Origin: Candidatus Eiseniibacteriota bacterium
GTDB lineage: Bacteria; Eisenbacteria; RBG-16-71-46
Assembly (NCBI GenBank): GCA_016223045.1
Contig: JACRPT010000055.1
Span: 1-50,764 of the forward strand
Length of the DNA: 50,764 nt
Reading direction: 5' to 3'
The number at the start of each line of letters is the position of its first letter. Position 1 is the first letter of the stretch. Position numbers and translations under genes: made by a program. This document shows, in pieces, positions 38,576 to 48,142 of the stretch. Below the pieces are notes generated by a model, which ran no database searches, had not been told where the DNA came from, and was given only the letters and a program-made list of their open reading frames with translations.

Positions 38576-39228
38576 CACATGCGCGTGTAGGTGATCTCCA
38601 TCATGAGCTGCTCCTGGCCGCCCATGATGCCGTACATGGAGAAGACGTGGGTGTTCTCGTCCACGATCTTGTTGACCATCCTCATGTCCATCGGCTTGCC
38701 GTCGGGCCCGGGCGCGGTGGCGGTCATGGTGAGCGTCTTCCCCGCATCGTCCATGGCGCCCGCGCTGGTCATCATGGATGTGCTCATGTTGTCCACCCAG
38801 AGGGACTGGTAGCGGTGGCTCGCGTTGTCGTAGCCGGTGAGGCCGTAGCCCTCGAACGGCATCTGCATCATCGTGCTCTGGAAGCGTTCCTCGAGGTAGC
38901 GCCCGCCGAGGATCATGCGGTTCTCGGCCGTGCCCTCGCTCACGCTGGGCTCGCCGGGCCCGTTCCAGGACTTCACCACCGCCTTCCACTTCCCCTCCAT
39001 CGCCTTGAGCGTCGCGTGCGCGGGTCCGGGCGTGGCGAGCTTCATCATCTCGGCCATCATCGAGTCCGGGGCGGCAGGGGCGCTGGCCTCGGGCTTCGCC
39101 GCGGCCTTCGCGGCGGGTTTCGCCTTCACCGCATCGCGGGCCCACGCGGCCGCCGGCAGCGCGGCCAGCAGGCAGACCGAAAGGGCGAGCGCCGCCCGGT
39201 GGCGGCAGGAGCTGGGTCGGGGGTTCAT
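38575..39228 (-). CDS. Exported DUF1579 protein
   Basis: A 217-residue protein with a signal peptide (AALALSVCLLAALPAAAWA). A Lys/Ala/Pro-rich linker follows, then a DUF1579 domain: LKAMEGKWKAVVKSW, ILGGRYLEERFQSTMMQMPFEG, YGLTGYDNASHRYQSLWVDNMSTS and a C-terminal MEITYTRM. The fold is a lipocalin-like barrel and the function is unknown; it may bind a hydrophobic ligand. Methionine is unusually frequent. GGAGG eight bases upstream supports the start. It is translationally coupled to the sirtuin, although the two act in different compartments. Confidence 0.88.
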   Translation of the reverse strand: MNPRPSSCRHRAALALSVCLLAALPAAAWARDAVKAKPAAKAAAKPEASAPAAPDSMMAEMMKLATPGPAHATLKAMEGKWKAVVKSWNGPGEPSVSEGTAENRMILGGRYLEERFQSTMMQMPFEGYGLTGYDNASHRYQSLWVDNMSTSMMTSAGAMDDAGKTLTMTATAPGPDGKPMDMRMVNKIVDENTHVFSMYGIMGGQEQLMMEITYTRM

Positions 39229-39334
39229 GCGCTGACCTCCTCTGTTGAGGCGTGTGTGGGACGGGCGGCCATCTGCGTGCCTGCCCTCCGGCGCCGGACC
39301 CGCCGGCCGACCGCGGGGCGGCTCGGACACCGGG

Positions 39335-39904
39335 CTACCTGACCTCGATCGTCACCTTCTCCATGGCCAGCTTCTCGCTCGTGCGCCCGCTCTGCGAGCC
39401 CGCCGCCTCGAGCTGCTTCAGCACGTCCTTGCCCTCGACCACCTCGCCGAAGATGGTGTGCTTGCCGTCCAGCCACGGCGTCGGCACGAAGGTGAGGAAG
39501 AACTGGCTGCCGTCGGTCCCGGGGCCGGCATTCGCCATCGAGAGCAGGCCGGGCCGGTCGTGCTTCACGCCCGGCTTGAACTCGCCCGCGTAGGTGTAGC
39601 CCGGGCCGCCGGTGCCGGAGCCGAGCGGGCAGCCGCCCTGCGCCATGAAGCCGCTGATGACCCGGTGGAACGCGAGCCCGTCGTAGAAGCCGAGCCCCGC
39701 GAGGTAGGCGAAGCTCGTCACGTGCATGGGCGCGACGTCGGGGAGGAGCCGGATGACGAGCGGGCCCTTGCTGGTCTCCATGCGCGCGAACCACTGCTGC
39801 GCGGGGTCGAAGTCCGCCGGCTCCGGTTTCGAGAGCGTGGTACGCCAGCTCGGCTTCGATTTGTCCACCGCGGCCGCGGCGATCATCTGCTGGATTTGCT
39901 GCAT
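39335..39904 (-). CDS. Cyclophilin-type peptidyl-prolyl isomerase
   Basis: A 189-residue cytoplasmic protein without a signal peptide. A helical N-terminal extension of about 40 residues precedes the cyclophilin domain: [21 protein letters not shown] with the catalytic Arg, [20 protein letters not shown] and [14 protein letters not shown]. These match the active-site set R, F, Q, F, W and H of PpiA/PpiB proteins. It speeds proline isomerisation in protein folding. GAGAGGA about six bases upstream supports the start. It stands 106 bases from the DUF1579 gene on the same strand. Confidence 0.93.
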   Translation of the reverse strand: MQQIQQMIAAAAVDKSKPSWRTTLSKPEPADFDPAQQWFARMETSKGPLVIRLLPDVAPMHVTSFAYLAGLGFYDGLAFHRVISGFMAQGGCPLGSGTGGPGYTYAGEFKPGVKHDRPGLLSMANAGPGTDGSQFFLTFVPTPWLDGKHTIFGEVVEGKDVLKQLEAAGSQSGRTSEKLAMEKVTIEVR

Positions 39905-40115
39905 CGCTCATCCTCTCGGGCTTGCGTCGGGTCGGGCCGGACTCCGTGGGGCGGTCCGGGGGGCGCGCTACGGTAGCACCGGACGCGGGTCGGAAGCGAG
40001 GCGGCGGATCGCGCCGGCGGGCTGCCGCCGTTTCGCTCCTGGAGGATGTCCGCATCGGGGCAAGTGGCCGGGTCTTACGTGCATGCCTCAGGTCAGGCGC
40101 GACCCTCTCCTGACT

Positions 40116-41323
40116 CTAACCGCGCGCGAGGTCGAAGCGCTCGAGCGCACGCACTGCCAGCGCGCGGCCCATGGCGATCGCGGCGGTGGCGGCGGGCGAC
40201 GGGGCGTTCAGCACGTGGATCATGCGAGCGGCCTCGACGATGCGGAAGTCATCCACCAGCGTCCCGTCGGGCTCCACCGCCTGGGCGCGCACGCCAGCGC
40301 CGGCGCGTCGATCTCCGGGACCAGCTCCCCGCGCGGCGCCACGAACGCGGCCGTGCTCCACGAGCGCCACGACTCCATGAACCCCATGCGCCAGTTCCGC
40401 GCCGCCATGCGCCAGAAGCCCGGGAACGCCGCGAGCTGCGCCACGTCGCGAAGCGAGAAGCTCGCGCGGGCGTAGCCCTCGCGCTTCAGGGCGAGCACCG
40501 CGTTCGGGCCGGCCTCGATCCCGCCGCGGACCATGCGCGTGAAGTGGACGCCGAGGAACGGGAAGCGCGGGTCGGGGACCGGGTAGATCAGGTTCCGCAC
40601 CAGGTGCGCGCGCTCCGGCGCCAGCTCGTAGTACTCGCCGCGGAAGGGCACGATGGCGAGCCCCGGCTCGACGCCGCACAGGCGTGCGACGCGGTCGGAG
40701 TGGAGCCCGGCGCAGTTGACCAGGCCGCGGCACTCGACCGCGCCGCGCGGGGTCTCGATCACGAGTGCGTCCGCCAGGCGGCGTACGCGCCGCACCCGCG
40801 CGCCGGTTTCGATCGCGCCGCCCGAGGCGCGCACGCGCGCCGCGAACGCCTCGGTCACCGCGGCGTAGTCCACGATGCCGGTCTCGGGCACCAGCAGCCC
40901 CGCGATCCCCGCGGCGTGCGGCTCGTGCTCGCGGATCTCGGCCGCGGAGAGCCGGCGCAATCCGCCGAGCCCGTTCGCGCGTCCGCGCCGCTCCAGCTCG
41001 TCCAGCGCCGCCAGCTCGCCCGGGTGCGTCGCCACCACCAGCTTGCCGCAGCGCTCGTGCGCGATGCCCTGCTCCGCGCAGAAGCGGTAGAGCGCTTCGC
41101 GGCCCGCGACGCAATTCCTGGCCTTGAGTGAGCCGGGCTTGTAGTAGAGGCCCGAGTGGATGACGCCGCTGTTGTGGCCGGTCTGGTGCGCGGCCAGGCG
41201 CTGCTCGGCCTCGAGCACGACGAGGCTGAGACGCGGCCGCTCCGCGAGCGCCATCGCGGTCGCCATGCCCACGATGCCGCCGCCGATGATCGCGACGTCG
41301 AGGCGGTGGGGGCTCAAGGACAT
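40116..41323 (-). CDS. lhgO: L-2-hydroxyglutarate dehydrogenase, interrupted by a frameshift
   Basis: The first frame (41323 down to about 40310) reads as LhgO: FAD motif AIIGGGIVGMATAMA near the start, GHNSGVIHSGLYYKPGSLKA, and YPVPDPRFPFLGVHFTRM. The rest of the protein lies in another frame ending at 40116: GVRAQAVEPDGTLVDDF, then HVLNAPSPAATAAIA. Both halves are well conserved, so the shift near 40296-40320 is either a recent mutation or a sequence error; a few residues around PEIDAPALA also seem missing. The intact enzyme oxidises L-2-hydroxyglutarate to 2-oxoglutarate at the membrane. It starts 34 bases after the GH13 gene's stop on the same strand. Confidence 0.85.
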
Positions 41324-41357
41324 GGGATCGGCGCGGCAGGGAGCGCGGTTCCCACGC

Positions 41358-44300
41358 TCAGTCGTCGCGCCTCGCAGTCGGTGTGACCGCAGCGTCGTCG
41401 GGGGCGCTCCGCACTTCCACGCCCTGGAGCGCCTCGAGGCGCCATCCCCCCGCCTCGGCCTCGGCGAGCCGCGCGGCGATGCCGCGCTCGATCGCACGCA
41501 GCGCGCCGGCGTCGGGCCGCGGTTGCGCCGCGTTCCGCAGCAGCGCGCGCAGCGACATCCACCACAACGTGCACTCGTAGGGCTCGCGCACGACGTACTG
41601 CACGCCCTCGTGCTCGTGGGCGCCGATGAGCCACAGCACGTCCGCGTCGTCGAGCCACGCGGGGCGCGCGGCGGCGTGCGCCACGGCAGGACCGGGTCCT
41701 GCGCCCGCCGCCGTCTCGTCCGCCCGGACGCCCACCACCGCGGAGCGGGCGGACTCCTCCTCGCGCGCCGCGGCCGAGGTCTCCTCCGCGCGGGGCGCCG
41801 CGCTCACGCCCGCCTCCTCATGCGCCGCGGCCGCGGCCGGCTGCCACTCGTGATGCGCGAACGACGCGCGTGCGCGGGCGGCGGCGCGCCAGCGCTCCTC
41901 GCCCCGGAGTCCCAGCACCTCGAACGCGCTGGCCAGCACGCCGCGCAGGTGGAGCGCGTCGAACAGCTCGACCGCGGCGCGCTCGGGCTGTTCGGGATCG
42001 CGCAGGCGGCCGAGCGCCAGCAGCGTGGCCCACGCCAGCAGCGCGCCCCACACCGCCTCGGCCGGGGCCGGGGCGAGGCTGCTGCTCGGCAGGACCGCGC
42101 GCGCCTCCTCGGACCACGGGGCCGCGCCCAGCGCTTCGAGCGCCGGCAACCGCAGCGCGGCCTGCAGCACGAGCCGCAGCGCGCGCGCCGCCACCGCCTC
42201 CTCGCCGTGCCACCCGGCCTCGCCTCCCAGCCCCGCGGCGAACGCGCCGCCGCACACCGAGAAGCGCCGCGCCTCGGCGCGCAGCGTGCGCGCGCGATCC
42301 TCGAGGTCGTCGAGCACCGCCTCGGCCGGCGCGGCCGGCTCGGGCGCCGCCGCGGTCTCGGCGAGCGCGCGCGCCGCGGCCGGCGCGAGCAGCAGGCGCA
42401 GCGCGCGGTGCACCGGCCGCAGCTCCAGCGAGAGCAGCGAGGCGTCGAGGCTCGGCACGCCGCGCCCGGCCAGCTCGTGAGCGAGCCTGGCCCACGGGCG
42501 GATCCCGTCGTCGCGCACCTCCTGCCAGTCAAGGAACACGAGGCAGCGGTAGGCGTCGAGTTCGAGGTGGAGTCCGCGCTCGGCCAGCTCGCTCGCGCTC
42601 CACAGGTGCTCGAGCCCGCTGACCGCGTCGCGGCAGCGCACGAACAGCGCGGGATCGGCCGCCAGCCCCAGCGCCTCGTCGAGCGCGCGCCGCTTCAGCG
42701 CCTTGCCGCCGCCCGGCGTCTTCTCCGCGTAGGCGCACGAGAGCCGGATCCAGCCGCGCGTGGTCGCGTAGCGGTTGTGGTAGGCCACCAGCGCGCGTTC
42801 GCCACCGCGGCCGTTGGAGTACGCGAACACGTCCTCGTTGACGTGGCCGCTCTCGGTGTGGAAGTCGTAGAGCAGGAAGTCGCGTGCCTCGGCGAACAGC
42901 GCGCGGCGATGGAGCAGCGGCGCGATCTGGCGTTCGTGGCGCTCGACCATCCACGGGTCGGGCCGCTCGTCATGGTAGGCGCGCCGGTACTCCATGCCGT
43001 ACTTCTCGGCCAGCCCCTCCACCTGGCCGTGGCCGAACATCGGCAGTCCGGGCAGCGTGACCATCAGGGTGCAGATGCCGAAATACTTGTCGCCTCTCCC
43101 GAACTGGTCCACCGCGGTGCGCTCGTCCGGGTTGTTCATGAAGCTGACGTAGCGCTTCAGGACCTCGGGGTCGAACTCGAGCGTGTTGCGGATGACCAGG
43201 CGGTAGTTCGCGTTCTGCTCGTCGCGCAGCATGTTCATGAACGCGCTGTTGTAGACGCGGTGCATGCCGAGCGTGCGGACGAAGTAGCCCTCCATGAGCC
43301 AGAACGCCTCGGCCAGCAGCAGCGTGTCGGGCGCCTCCGCGGCCACGCGGTCCACCACCTCGCGCCAGAACTCGACCGGCATCGCGGCGTCGAACTGCGC
43401 CTTCGTCAGGCCGTGCTCGGCGCGCGTGGGGATCGCGCCGCCGCCGCCGGGCTCGGGGAACCACAGGCGCTGGTAGTGGCGCTTGGCCAGCGTCATCGCG
43501 GCGTCGAAGCGGATGATCGGGAAGCGCCGCGCCACGGCGAGGATGGTCTGGATCACCGCCTCGCGCACCGCGGGCTTCAGGTAGTCGAGCTGCGCGGTGT
43601 CGTTCCACGGCATGCTCGTGCCGTCGTTGCCGTGGTAGATCCAGCGCTGGTCCCCGGTCCAGCGGTCGGTGCGGCGGAACACCACCGCGGCGTCGCTGCG
43701 GTCGTAGTAGTGGTCCTCGATCTGGACCGCCACGCGCCCGTCGCTCGACAGGTCGGGCCCGTTGAACGAATAGGCCGGGAACGGACTGTGGTCGAGCGAC
43801 AGGAACCAGTCGGGATGCTCGATCACCCAGCGCGAGTCCACCCCCATGTGGTTCGGCACCATGTCGCTCGCCAGCCGGATGCCGCGCGCCCAGGCGCGCT
43901 CGCGCAGGCCGGCGTACGCCGCCTCGCCGCCCAGATCGGCGGCGATGGCGTAGTCGAGCAGCGAGTAGGCCGAGGCCACCGCCTCGGGATTCCCGGTGAG
44001 CTGCTTGACGCGCTGCGAGGCGCGGCTGCGCTCCCACACGCCGATCAGCCACAGCCCGGTGAAGCCGCGGCGCCGCAGCGTGTCCAGCTCCTCGTCGGGG
44101 ATCTGGTCGAGCCGCGTGATGGCCCGCTGGTGGCGGCGCGAGAGCTGGTCGAGCCACACGTAGACGCTCTTCGCGATCAGCACCACGTTCGGCATCCAGT
44201 CGAGGTCGGCGCTGAAGCGCTCGTGCTCGTGCTCGTGCGCGTCGAAGCGCAGGATCGCCCCCGGCCCCGAGTCGCCCACCGCGAGCGCGCCGGGCGCGTG

Positions 44301-45098
44301 GAAGGCCGGCGGGTGGTAGCGCAGCCACACCGCCAGCTCCTCCTCCTTGAGCACGTCGAGGGCGGTGAGGAAGCGCGCCATCAGGTCGCCGAGCAGGAGA
44401 CCCCACCGCTCGCGGATGAAGGCGAGCTGGCCGGAGAGCGAGTCGGGCGCCGCGAGCGCGGGCGCGCGCAGCAGGTCCACCAGGTTCTGCTGGTCGGGGC
44501 CGAAGCGCGGGCGGGTCTCGAAGTAGTCGCGCAGCGCGCGCGTGATGCCCGGGTAGGCGGTGAGGCGCGCGAGATCCCGGTCGTCGAACAGCTCGGCGAA
44601 CGGCTTGAATGCCGGATTCGCGTTCGCCAGCCACAGCATCATCAGCTCCTCGAGCGCCACCGCGCGGTGCGGCGTGCCGCCACTCTCGCCGGCGAGCCAG
44701 GCGCGCGCGGTGAGCCGCCCGCGGTGGACCGCCACGGTGGGGAAGCTCCCGGCGAAGCCGAGCAGCGTGCGGTCGAGCGCGTCGCGCCCCAGGCGGCGCT
44801 CGAACCAGGCCAGCGCGTCGGTGATGGCGCGCGGGTCGCGCTGCGCGCGGAAGGCGGCCACCACCAGGTGCAGCGCCTCGTCGATCAGCCCCATCGCGTT
44901 CAGGGCGCCCGCCTGCACCGCGCGCTCCGGCTGCTGCTCGAGATCGCGAGCGGCGTTCATCTTCTGCGCGAACGCGCGGGCCGCCGCCAGGTTCGCGAAC
45001 ACCACGTTGCCGGTGAGCGCGAACAGCGTGTCGTCGAAGCCGTAGCGCTCGCGCGCGGCGCGCGCGACGTGGAACTCGAACGAGGGCAGGCGGCTCAT
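41358..45098 (-). CDS. Very large GH13 alpha-amylase-family protein
   Basis: A 1246-residue protein. A helical N-terminal region of about 350 residues precedes a GH13 barrel with DMVPNHMG near 413, the nucleophile in IIRFDAAMTL near 529 and the acid/base Glu in LLLAEAFW near 593. The fourth motif reads FMNNPDERT near 656, with Pro where most GH13 enzymes have the His of the HD pair. About 350 residues after the barrel are Ala/Glu-rich, with low-complexity text near 1090-1160. No signal peptide is seen, so it is probably cytoplasmic and acts on a storage glucan or related sugar. The ATG at 45098 is chosen at the first residues that look structured. It is followed closely by lhgO. Confidence 0.85.
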   Translation of the reverse strand: MSRLPSFEFHVARAARERYGFDDTLFALTGNVVFANLAAARAFAQKMNAARDLEQQPERAVQAGALNAMGLIDEALHLVVAAFRAQRDPRAITDALAWFERRLGRDALDRTLLGFAGSFPTVAVHRGRLTARAWLAGESGGTPHRAVALEELMMLWLANANPAFKPFAELFDDRDLARLTAYPGITRALRDYFETRPRFGPDQQNLVDLLRAPALAAPDSLSGQLAFIRERWGLLLGDLMARFLTALDVLKEEELAVWLRYHPPAFHAPGALAVGDSGPGAILRFDAHEHEHERFSADLDWMPNVVLIAKSVYVWLDQLSRRHQRAITRLDQIPDEELDTLRRRGFTGLWLIGVWERSRASQRVKQLTGNPEAVASAYSLLDYAIAADLGGEAAYAGLRERAWARGIRLASDMVPNHMGVDSRWVIEHPDWFLSLDHSPFPAYSFNGPDLSSDGRVAVQIEDHYYDRSDAAVVFRRTDRWTGDQRWIYHGNDGTSMPWNDTAQLDYLKPAVREAVIQTILAVARRFPIIRFDAAMTLAKRHYQRLWFPEPGGGGAIPTRAEHGLTKAQFDAAMPVEFWREVVDRVAAEAPDTLLLAEAFWLMEGYFVRTLGMHRVYNSAFMNMLRDEQNANYRLVIRNTLEFDPEVLKRYVSFMNNPDERTAVDQFGRGDKYFGICTLMVTLPGLPMFGHGQVEGLAEKYGMEYRRAYHDERPDPWMVERHERQIAPLLHRRALFAEARDFLLYDFHTESGHVNEDVFAYSNGRGGERALVAYHNRYATTRGWIRLSCAYAEKTPGGGKALKRRALDEALGLAADPALFVRCRDAVSGLEHLWSASELAERGLHLELDAYRCLVFLDWQEVRDDGIRPWARLAHELAGRGVPSLDASLLSLELRPVHRALRLLLAPAAARALAETAAAPEPAAPAEAVLDDLEDRARTLRAEARRFSVCGGAFAAGLGGEAGWHGEEAVAARALRLVLQAALRLPALEALGAAPWSEEARAVLPSSSLAPAPAEAVWGALLAWATLLALGRLRDPEQPERAAVELFDALHLRGVLASAFEVLGLRGEERWRAAARARASFAHHEWQPAAAAAHEEAGVSAAPRAEETSAAAREEESARSAVVGVRADETAAGAGPGPAVAHAAARPAWLDDADVLWLIGAHEHEGVQYVVREPYECTLWWMSLRALLRNAAQPRPDAGALRAIERGIAARLAEAEAGGWRLEALQGVEVRSAPDDAAVTPTARRDD

Positions 45099-45118
45099 GA
45101 GGCGGCGAGGATAGCAGG

Positions 45119-45153
45119 GCGGGGGCGGGGCCGGAACCGCGGCCCGCCCCCGC
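45119..45153 (-). terminator. Strong GC hairpin between secretin and GH13 genes
   Basis: A stem of about 13 base pairs with one bulge joins 45119-45132 to 45141-45153 (GCGGGGGCGGG on one side, CCCGCCCCCGC on the other). It lies 18 bases after the secretin stop and 20 bases before the GH13 start, both on the minus strand. There is no clear T-run, so it may attenuate rather than fully stop transcription. Confidence 0.4.
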
Positions 45154-45171
45154 ACTGTCGGAGGCCGCGCC

Positions 45172-46251
45172 CTACTTCCCTTCGATCAGCCCGCGGGTCT
45201 TCTCGTCCACCGCCGCGGCGAGGTCCACGACGCGCGGCGTGATGGCGATGAAGGTCTGGGTGCGGGAGTGCTCCACGATCTCGCGCGAGAACAGGAACGG
45301 CAGCGCGTGACCCAGCACCGGGAAGCGGCGCTTCACCTTCCGGTCCGTGCTGCGCTGGAATCCGCCGAGGAGCACCGTCTCTCCGTCCTTGACCACGACC
45401 GTGTTCTCGACGATCTGCCCGTCCTTCACCGGGCTTCCCGAGATGTCGCCCCTGAGGGTCGTGAGCTCGGCGCGGATCTCGAGCGTCAGGTAGCCGCTCT
45501 CGCCCAGCGAGGGCAGCACGCTGAGCGTCAGCCCGGCGTCCATCGAGTCGGTCGCGAACACGTTCGCGTAGCTCGAGTACCGCGTGACGTAGGTGACGCG
45601 CTGGCCGTCGAGGATGGTCGCGCGACGGTTGTTCAGGGTGAGGATGCGCGGCGCGTCGCGCAGGGTCGCGGCGCCGGCCTCTTCGAGGAGCTTGAGGCTG
45701 TTGTAGAGGGCCGCCGAGGAGCTGACGTCGAGGCGGTCCTGCGTGGCCTCGTCGCGGTAGGGGCCCGATGGGCCGTAGGGAGTCCGCGTGCTCCGCTCGA
45801 CGACGCTCCGGGCGTGTTCCTGCCGGAGCGCGGCGCTCGTGGACAGCGTGCTCCAGTCGATCCCGAGGTCGCGCGTGCGGCTCTCGTCCACCTCCACGAT
45901 GCGGGCCTCGACGGCGATCTGGCGTGGCGCGACGTCCGCCGCCCGGACCATGGCCTCGACCGCCTCCACGTCCGCGGCGCCGCCCGAGAAGATCAGCAGG
46001 TTCGCCGCGTCGTTGCGCCGCACCTCGACCGCGTGCATCCCGTCGGGTGCCTGCCACTCGAGCACGCCGCGCGCGTCCACCTGTCGCACGCCGAGGACGC
46101 GCCCCAGCTCGGCGGGCGGGAGGTACTGCGGGCGGACGTAGACGACCCGCGAGGCCGCGACTCCGGCCGGCGCCGGGGCCTCCGCGGCCGCGACCGGCCG
46201 CGCGAGACAGCACAGCGTGAACAGCAGCGACATCGGCCTCGGAACGCGCAT
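45172..46251 (-). CDS. Short secretin-family outer-membrane protein
   Basis: A 359-residue protein with a signal peptide (MSLLFTLCCLARPVAAAEA). A small N-domain region (ADVEAVEAMVRAADVAPRQI, then VEARIVEVDESRTRDLGIDW) precedes a C-terminal secretin domain: LRDAPRILTLNNRRATILDG, DAGLTLSVLP, VVVKDGETVLLGGFQRS and TFIAITPRVV. These are the PilQ/GspD secretin marks. It is shorter than PilQ or GspD, lacking most periplasmic N domains and the AMIN region. Secretins form the outer-membrane ring of type II, type III or type IV pilus systems; no partner genes are nearby, so the system is unknown. GAGAGGGG upstream of the ATG supports the start. Confidence 0.88.
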   Translation of the reverse strand: MRVPRPMSLLFTLCCLARPVAAAEAPAPAGVAASRVVYVRPQYLPPAELGRVLGVRQVDARGVLEWQAPDGMHAVEVRRNDAANLLIFSGGAADVEAVEAMVRAADVAPRQIAVEARIVEVDESRTRDLGIDWSTLSTSAALRQEHARSVVERSTRTPYGPSGPYRDEATQDRLDVSSSAALYNSLKLLEEAGAATLRDAPRILTLNNRRATILDGQRVTYVTRYSSYANVFATDSMDAGLTLSVLPSLGESGYLTLEIRAELTTLRGDISGSPVKDGQIVENTVVVKDGETVLLGGFQRSTDRKVKRRFPVLGHALPFLFSREIVEHSRTQTFIAITPRVVDLAAAVDEKTRGLIEGK

Positions 46252-46639
46252 CGTGCCCCTCTCCGGATGGTGCGCCGCTGCGGTGCGGCCGGCGCGGTCG
46301 TGGGTGTGACTCGGTGGCGCGGGAGAGTGCCTCAGGGGCGCCGGGGGGCACAAGGCGGGCGCCCTCCCGTTTGCCACGCCTGGCAGGCGCGCCACCACCC
46401 CTGTCAGCATTCGCGGCGCCGCATGCATCGCGGGATCGAACCCGGCGCGCGGTCGGACAACGACCTCGCCATGCAGGGCCGCAACTCGGCCGGTGGTATG
46501 CTATTTGCCGACTTGCCAACCACCGGCCGTCCGGGATCGGACGCCGACCAGATTCGCGTGCAGGGGTTTCCTTCCCCGGGTCGCGGCCACCGCCGCGGCT
46601 GGCGGGATGCGGGACCGGCCTCCGGCGACGCACGCCAGA
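46252..46639. other. Divergent intergenic region
   Basis: No gene is supported. A weak extended -10-like TGGTATGCT lies at 46492-46500 on the plus strand, but without a matching -35. The region lies between the secretin gene and the palindromic element and must carry promoters for both directions. Confidence 0.4.
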
Positions 46640-46762
46640 GCAGGCTGCTGAAGGCTCCGAGGACAAGGCGGCGAGGAAGCGACGAGTGAGTCGTATCCGC
46701 AGGATACGTCGCAACGAGGAGCGACCGAGCCAACGCAGTGATCGGGGCCTTGAGCAGCCTGC
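46640..46762. repeat. Palindromic element of 123 bases with nested hairpin
   Basis: GCAGGCTGCT at 46640-46649 is perfectly repeated in inverse at 46753-46762 (AGCAGCCTGC). Pairing continues inward for about 14 more bases with few mismatches. The centre holds a second hairpin, CGTATCC (46692-46698), loop GCA, GGATACG (46702-46708). The flanks of this hairpin are rich in short GCGA-type motifs. The shape resembles the structured inverted-repeat elements ending in GCAGGCTGCTGAA that are scattered in many bacterial genomes. It ends 22 bases before the next gene's start and would form part of its leader if transcribed. Confidence 0.75.
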
Positions 46763-46784
46763 AGCGGGGAGGATGGGCACCACC

Positions 46785-48131
46785 ATGGACCGCTCGAAGA
46801 AGACCCGCGTCATCATCATGGGCGCGGCCGGCCGGGACTTCCACGACTTCAACGTGTACTGGAAGCGCCTGCCCGGCGCCGAAGTGGTGTGCTTCACCGC
46901 CACGCAGATCCCGGACATCGCCGGGCGCACCTACCCGCCGGCGCTCGCCGGCCCCGACTATCCGGACGGCATCCCGATCTTCCCCGAAGAGCTGCTCGAA
47001 CAGCTGATCGCGAGATACCGGGCGGACGTGGTCGCCTTCGCCTACTCCGACGTCTCGCACGAGCACGTGGTGCACCAGGCCTGCCGCGCGCACGCCGCGG
47101 GCGCGGAGTTCCGCCTGCTCGGCGCCGAACAGACCATGCTGCGCGGCACCAGGCCGGTCATCGCGGTGTGCGCGGTGCGCACCGGCTGCGGCAAGAGCCA
47201 GACCTCGCGGCGCGTGACCCGCATCCTCAGGGAGCAGGGCAGGAAGGTCGCGGTGGTCCGCCACCCCATGCCCTACGGCGACCTGGTGAAGCAGGCGGTG
47301 CAGCGCTTCGCCAGCCTGGCCGACCTGGACGCGCACGACTGCACCATCGAGGAGCGCGAGGAGTACGAGCCGCACCTGGCGATGGGGAACCTGGTGTTCG
47401 CCGGCATCGACTACGAGACCATCCTGCGCCAGGCCGAGCGCGAGGCCGACGTCATCCTGTGGGACGGCGGCAACAACGATCTGCCTTTCTACCGGCCCGA
47501 CCTCCACATCACGGTGGCCGACCCGCACCGGCCGGGGCACGAGCTCTCCTACTACCCGGGCGAAACCAACCTGCGCATGGCGCACGTGGTGGTGATCAAC
47601 AAGGTGGACACCGCGGACCCGGCGGGCGTCGCGGCGGTCGAGGCCAACGTCCGCCGCGTCAACCCGCGGGCCGTGATCGTGCGCGCGAACTCGCCGGTCA
47701 CGGTCGGGGAGCCGGGGCTGGTGGAGGGCCGGCGCGTGCTGGTGGTCGAGGACGGCCCGACTCTCACGCACGGCGAGATGCGCTACGGCGCCGGCCTGGT
47801 GGCGGCGCGCCAGCTCGGGGCCGCCGAGATCGTGGACCCGCGGCCCTGGGCGCAGGGCTCGATCAAGGCGGTGTTCGAGAAGTACGCGCACCTGACCCAG
47901 GTGCTGCCGGCGATGGGCTACGGCGAGCGCCAGGTGGCCGAGCTGTCGGCGACCATCCGCGCGGTCCCGTGCGACACCGTGCTGATCGCCACACCCATAG
48001 ACCTGGGGCACGTGCTCACGATCGACAAACCCTCGACGCGGGTCCGCTACGAGCTCGAGGAGCACGATCCGACGCTGCTGGAGCGGGCGGTCGCCGGGAC
48101 CGACGGCGCCACGCCGGCGCCGCGGCGCTGA
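46785..48131 (+). CDS. Cyclic 2,3-diphosphoglycerate synthetase-like GTPase
   Basis: A 448-residue protein. The N-terminal Rossmann-like part ([20 protein letters not shown]) and the P-loop [13 protein letters not shown] near 133 are followed by [25 protein letters not shown] with an NKxD guanine-binding motif, and [15 protein letters not shown]. This is the arrangement of the cyclic-2,3-diphosphoglycerate synthetase family first known from methanogens. Bacterial members often sit next to ornithine-metabolism genes, as here, and their reaction is not settled. GGAGG at 46768-46772 lies 12 bases before ATG 46785 and directly touches ATG 46773, so the start is slightly uncertain. rocD follows after 11 bases. 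Confidence 0.85.
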   Translation: MDRSKKTRVIIMGAAGRDFHDFNVYWKRLPGAEVVCFTATQIPDIAGRTYPPALAGPDYPDGIPIFPEELLEQLIARYRADVVAFAYSDVSHEHVVHQACRAHAAGAEFRLLGAEQTMLRGTRPVIAVCAVRTGCGKSQTSRRVTRILREQGRKVAVVRHPMPYGDLVKQAVQRFASLADLDAHDCTIEEREEYEPHLAMGNLVFAGIDYETILRQAEREADVILWDGGNNDLPFYRPDLHITVADPHRPGHELSYYPGETNLRMAHVVVINKVDTADPAGVAAVEANVRRVNPRAVIVRANSPVTVGEPGLVEGRRVLVVEDGPTLTHGEMRYGAGLVAARQLGAAEIVDPRPWAQGSIKAVFEKYAHLTQVLPAMGYGERQVAELSATIRAVPCDTVLIATPIDLGHVLTIDKPSTRVRYELEEHDPTLLERAVAGTDGATPAPRR

Positions 48132-48142
48132 AGGGAGGACCG

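Noticed and set aside
40116-41323. Programmed frameshift in lhgO
   Set aside because: No slippery heptamer is visible and residues seem missing at the joint, so mutation or sequence error is simpler.
41160-45242. A 1360-codon plus-strand open frame opposite the GH13 gene
   Set aside because: It mirrors the GH13 codons in antisense and shows no domain.
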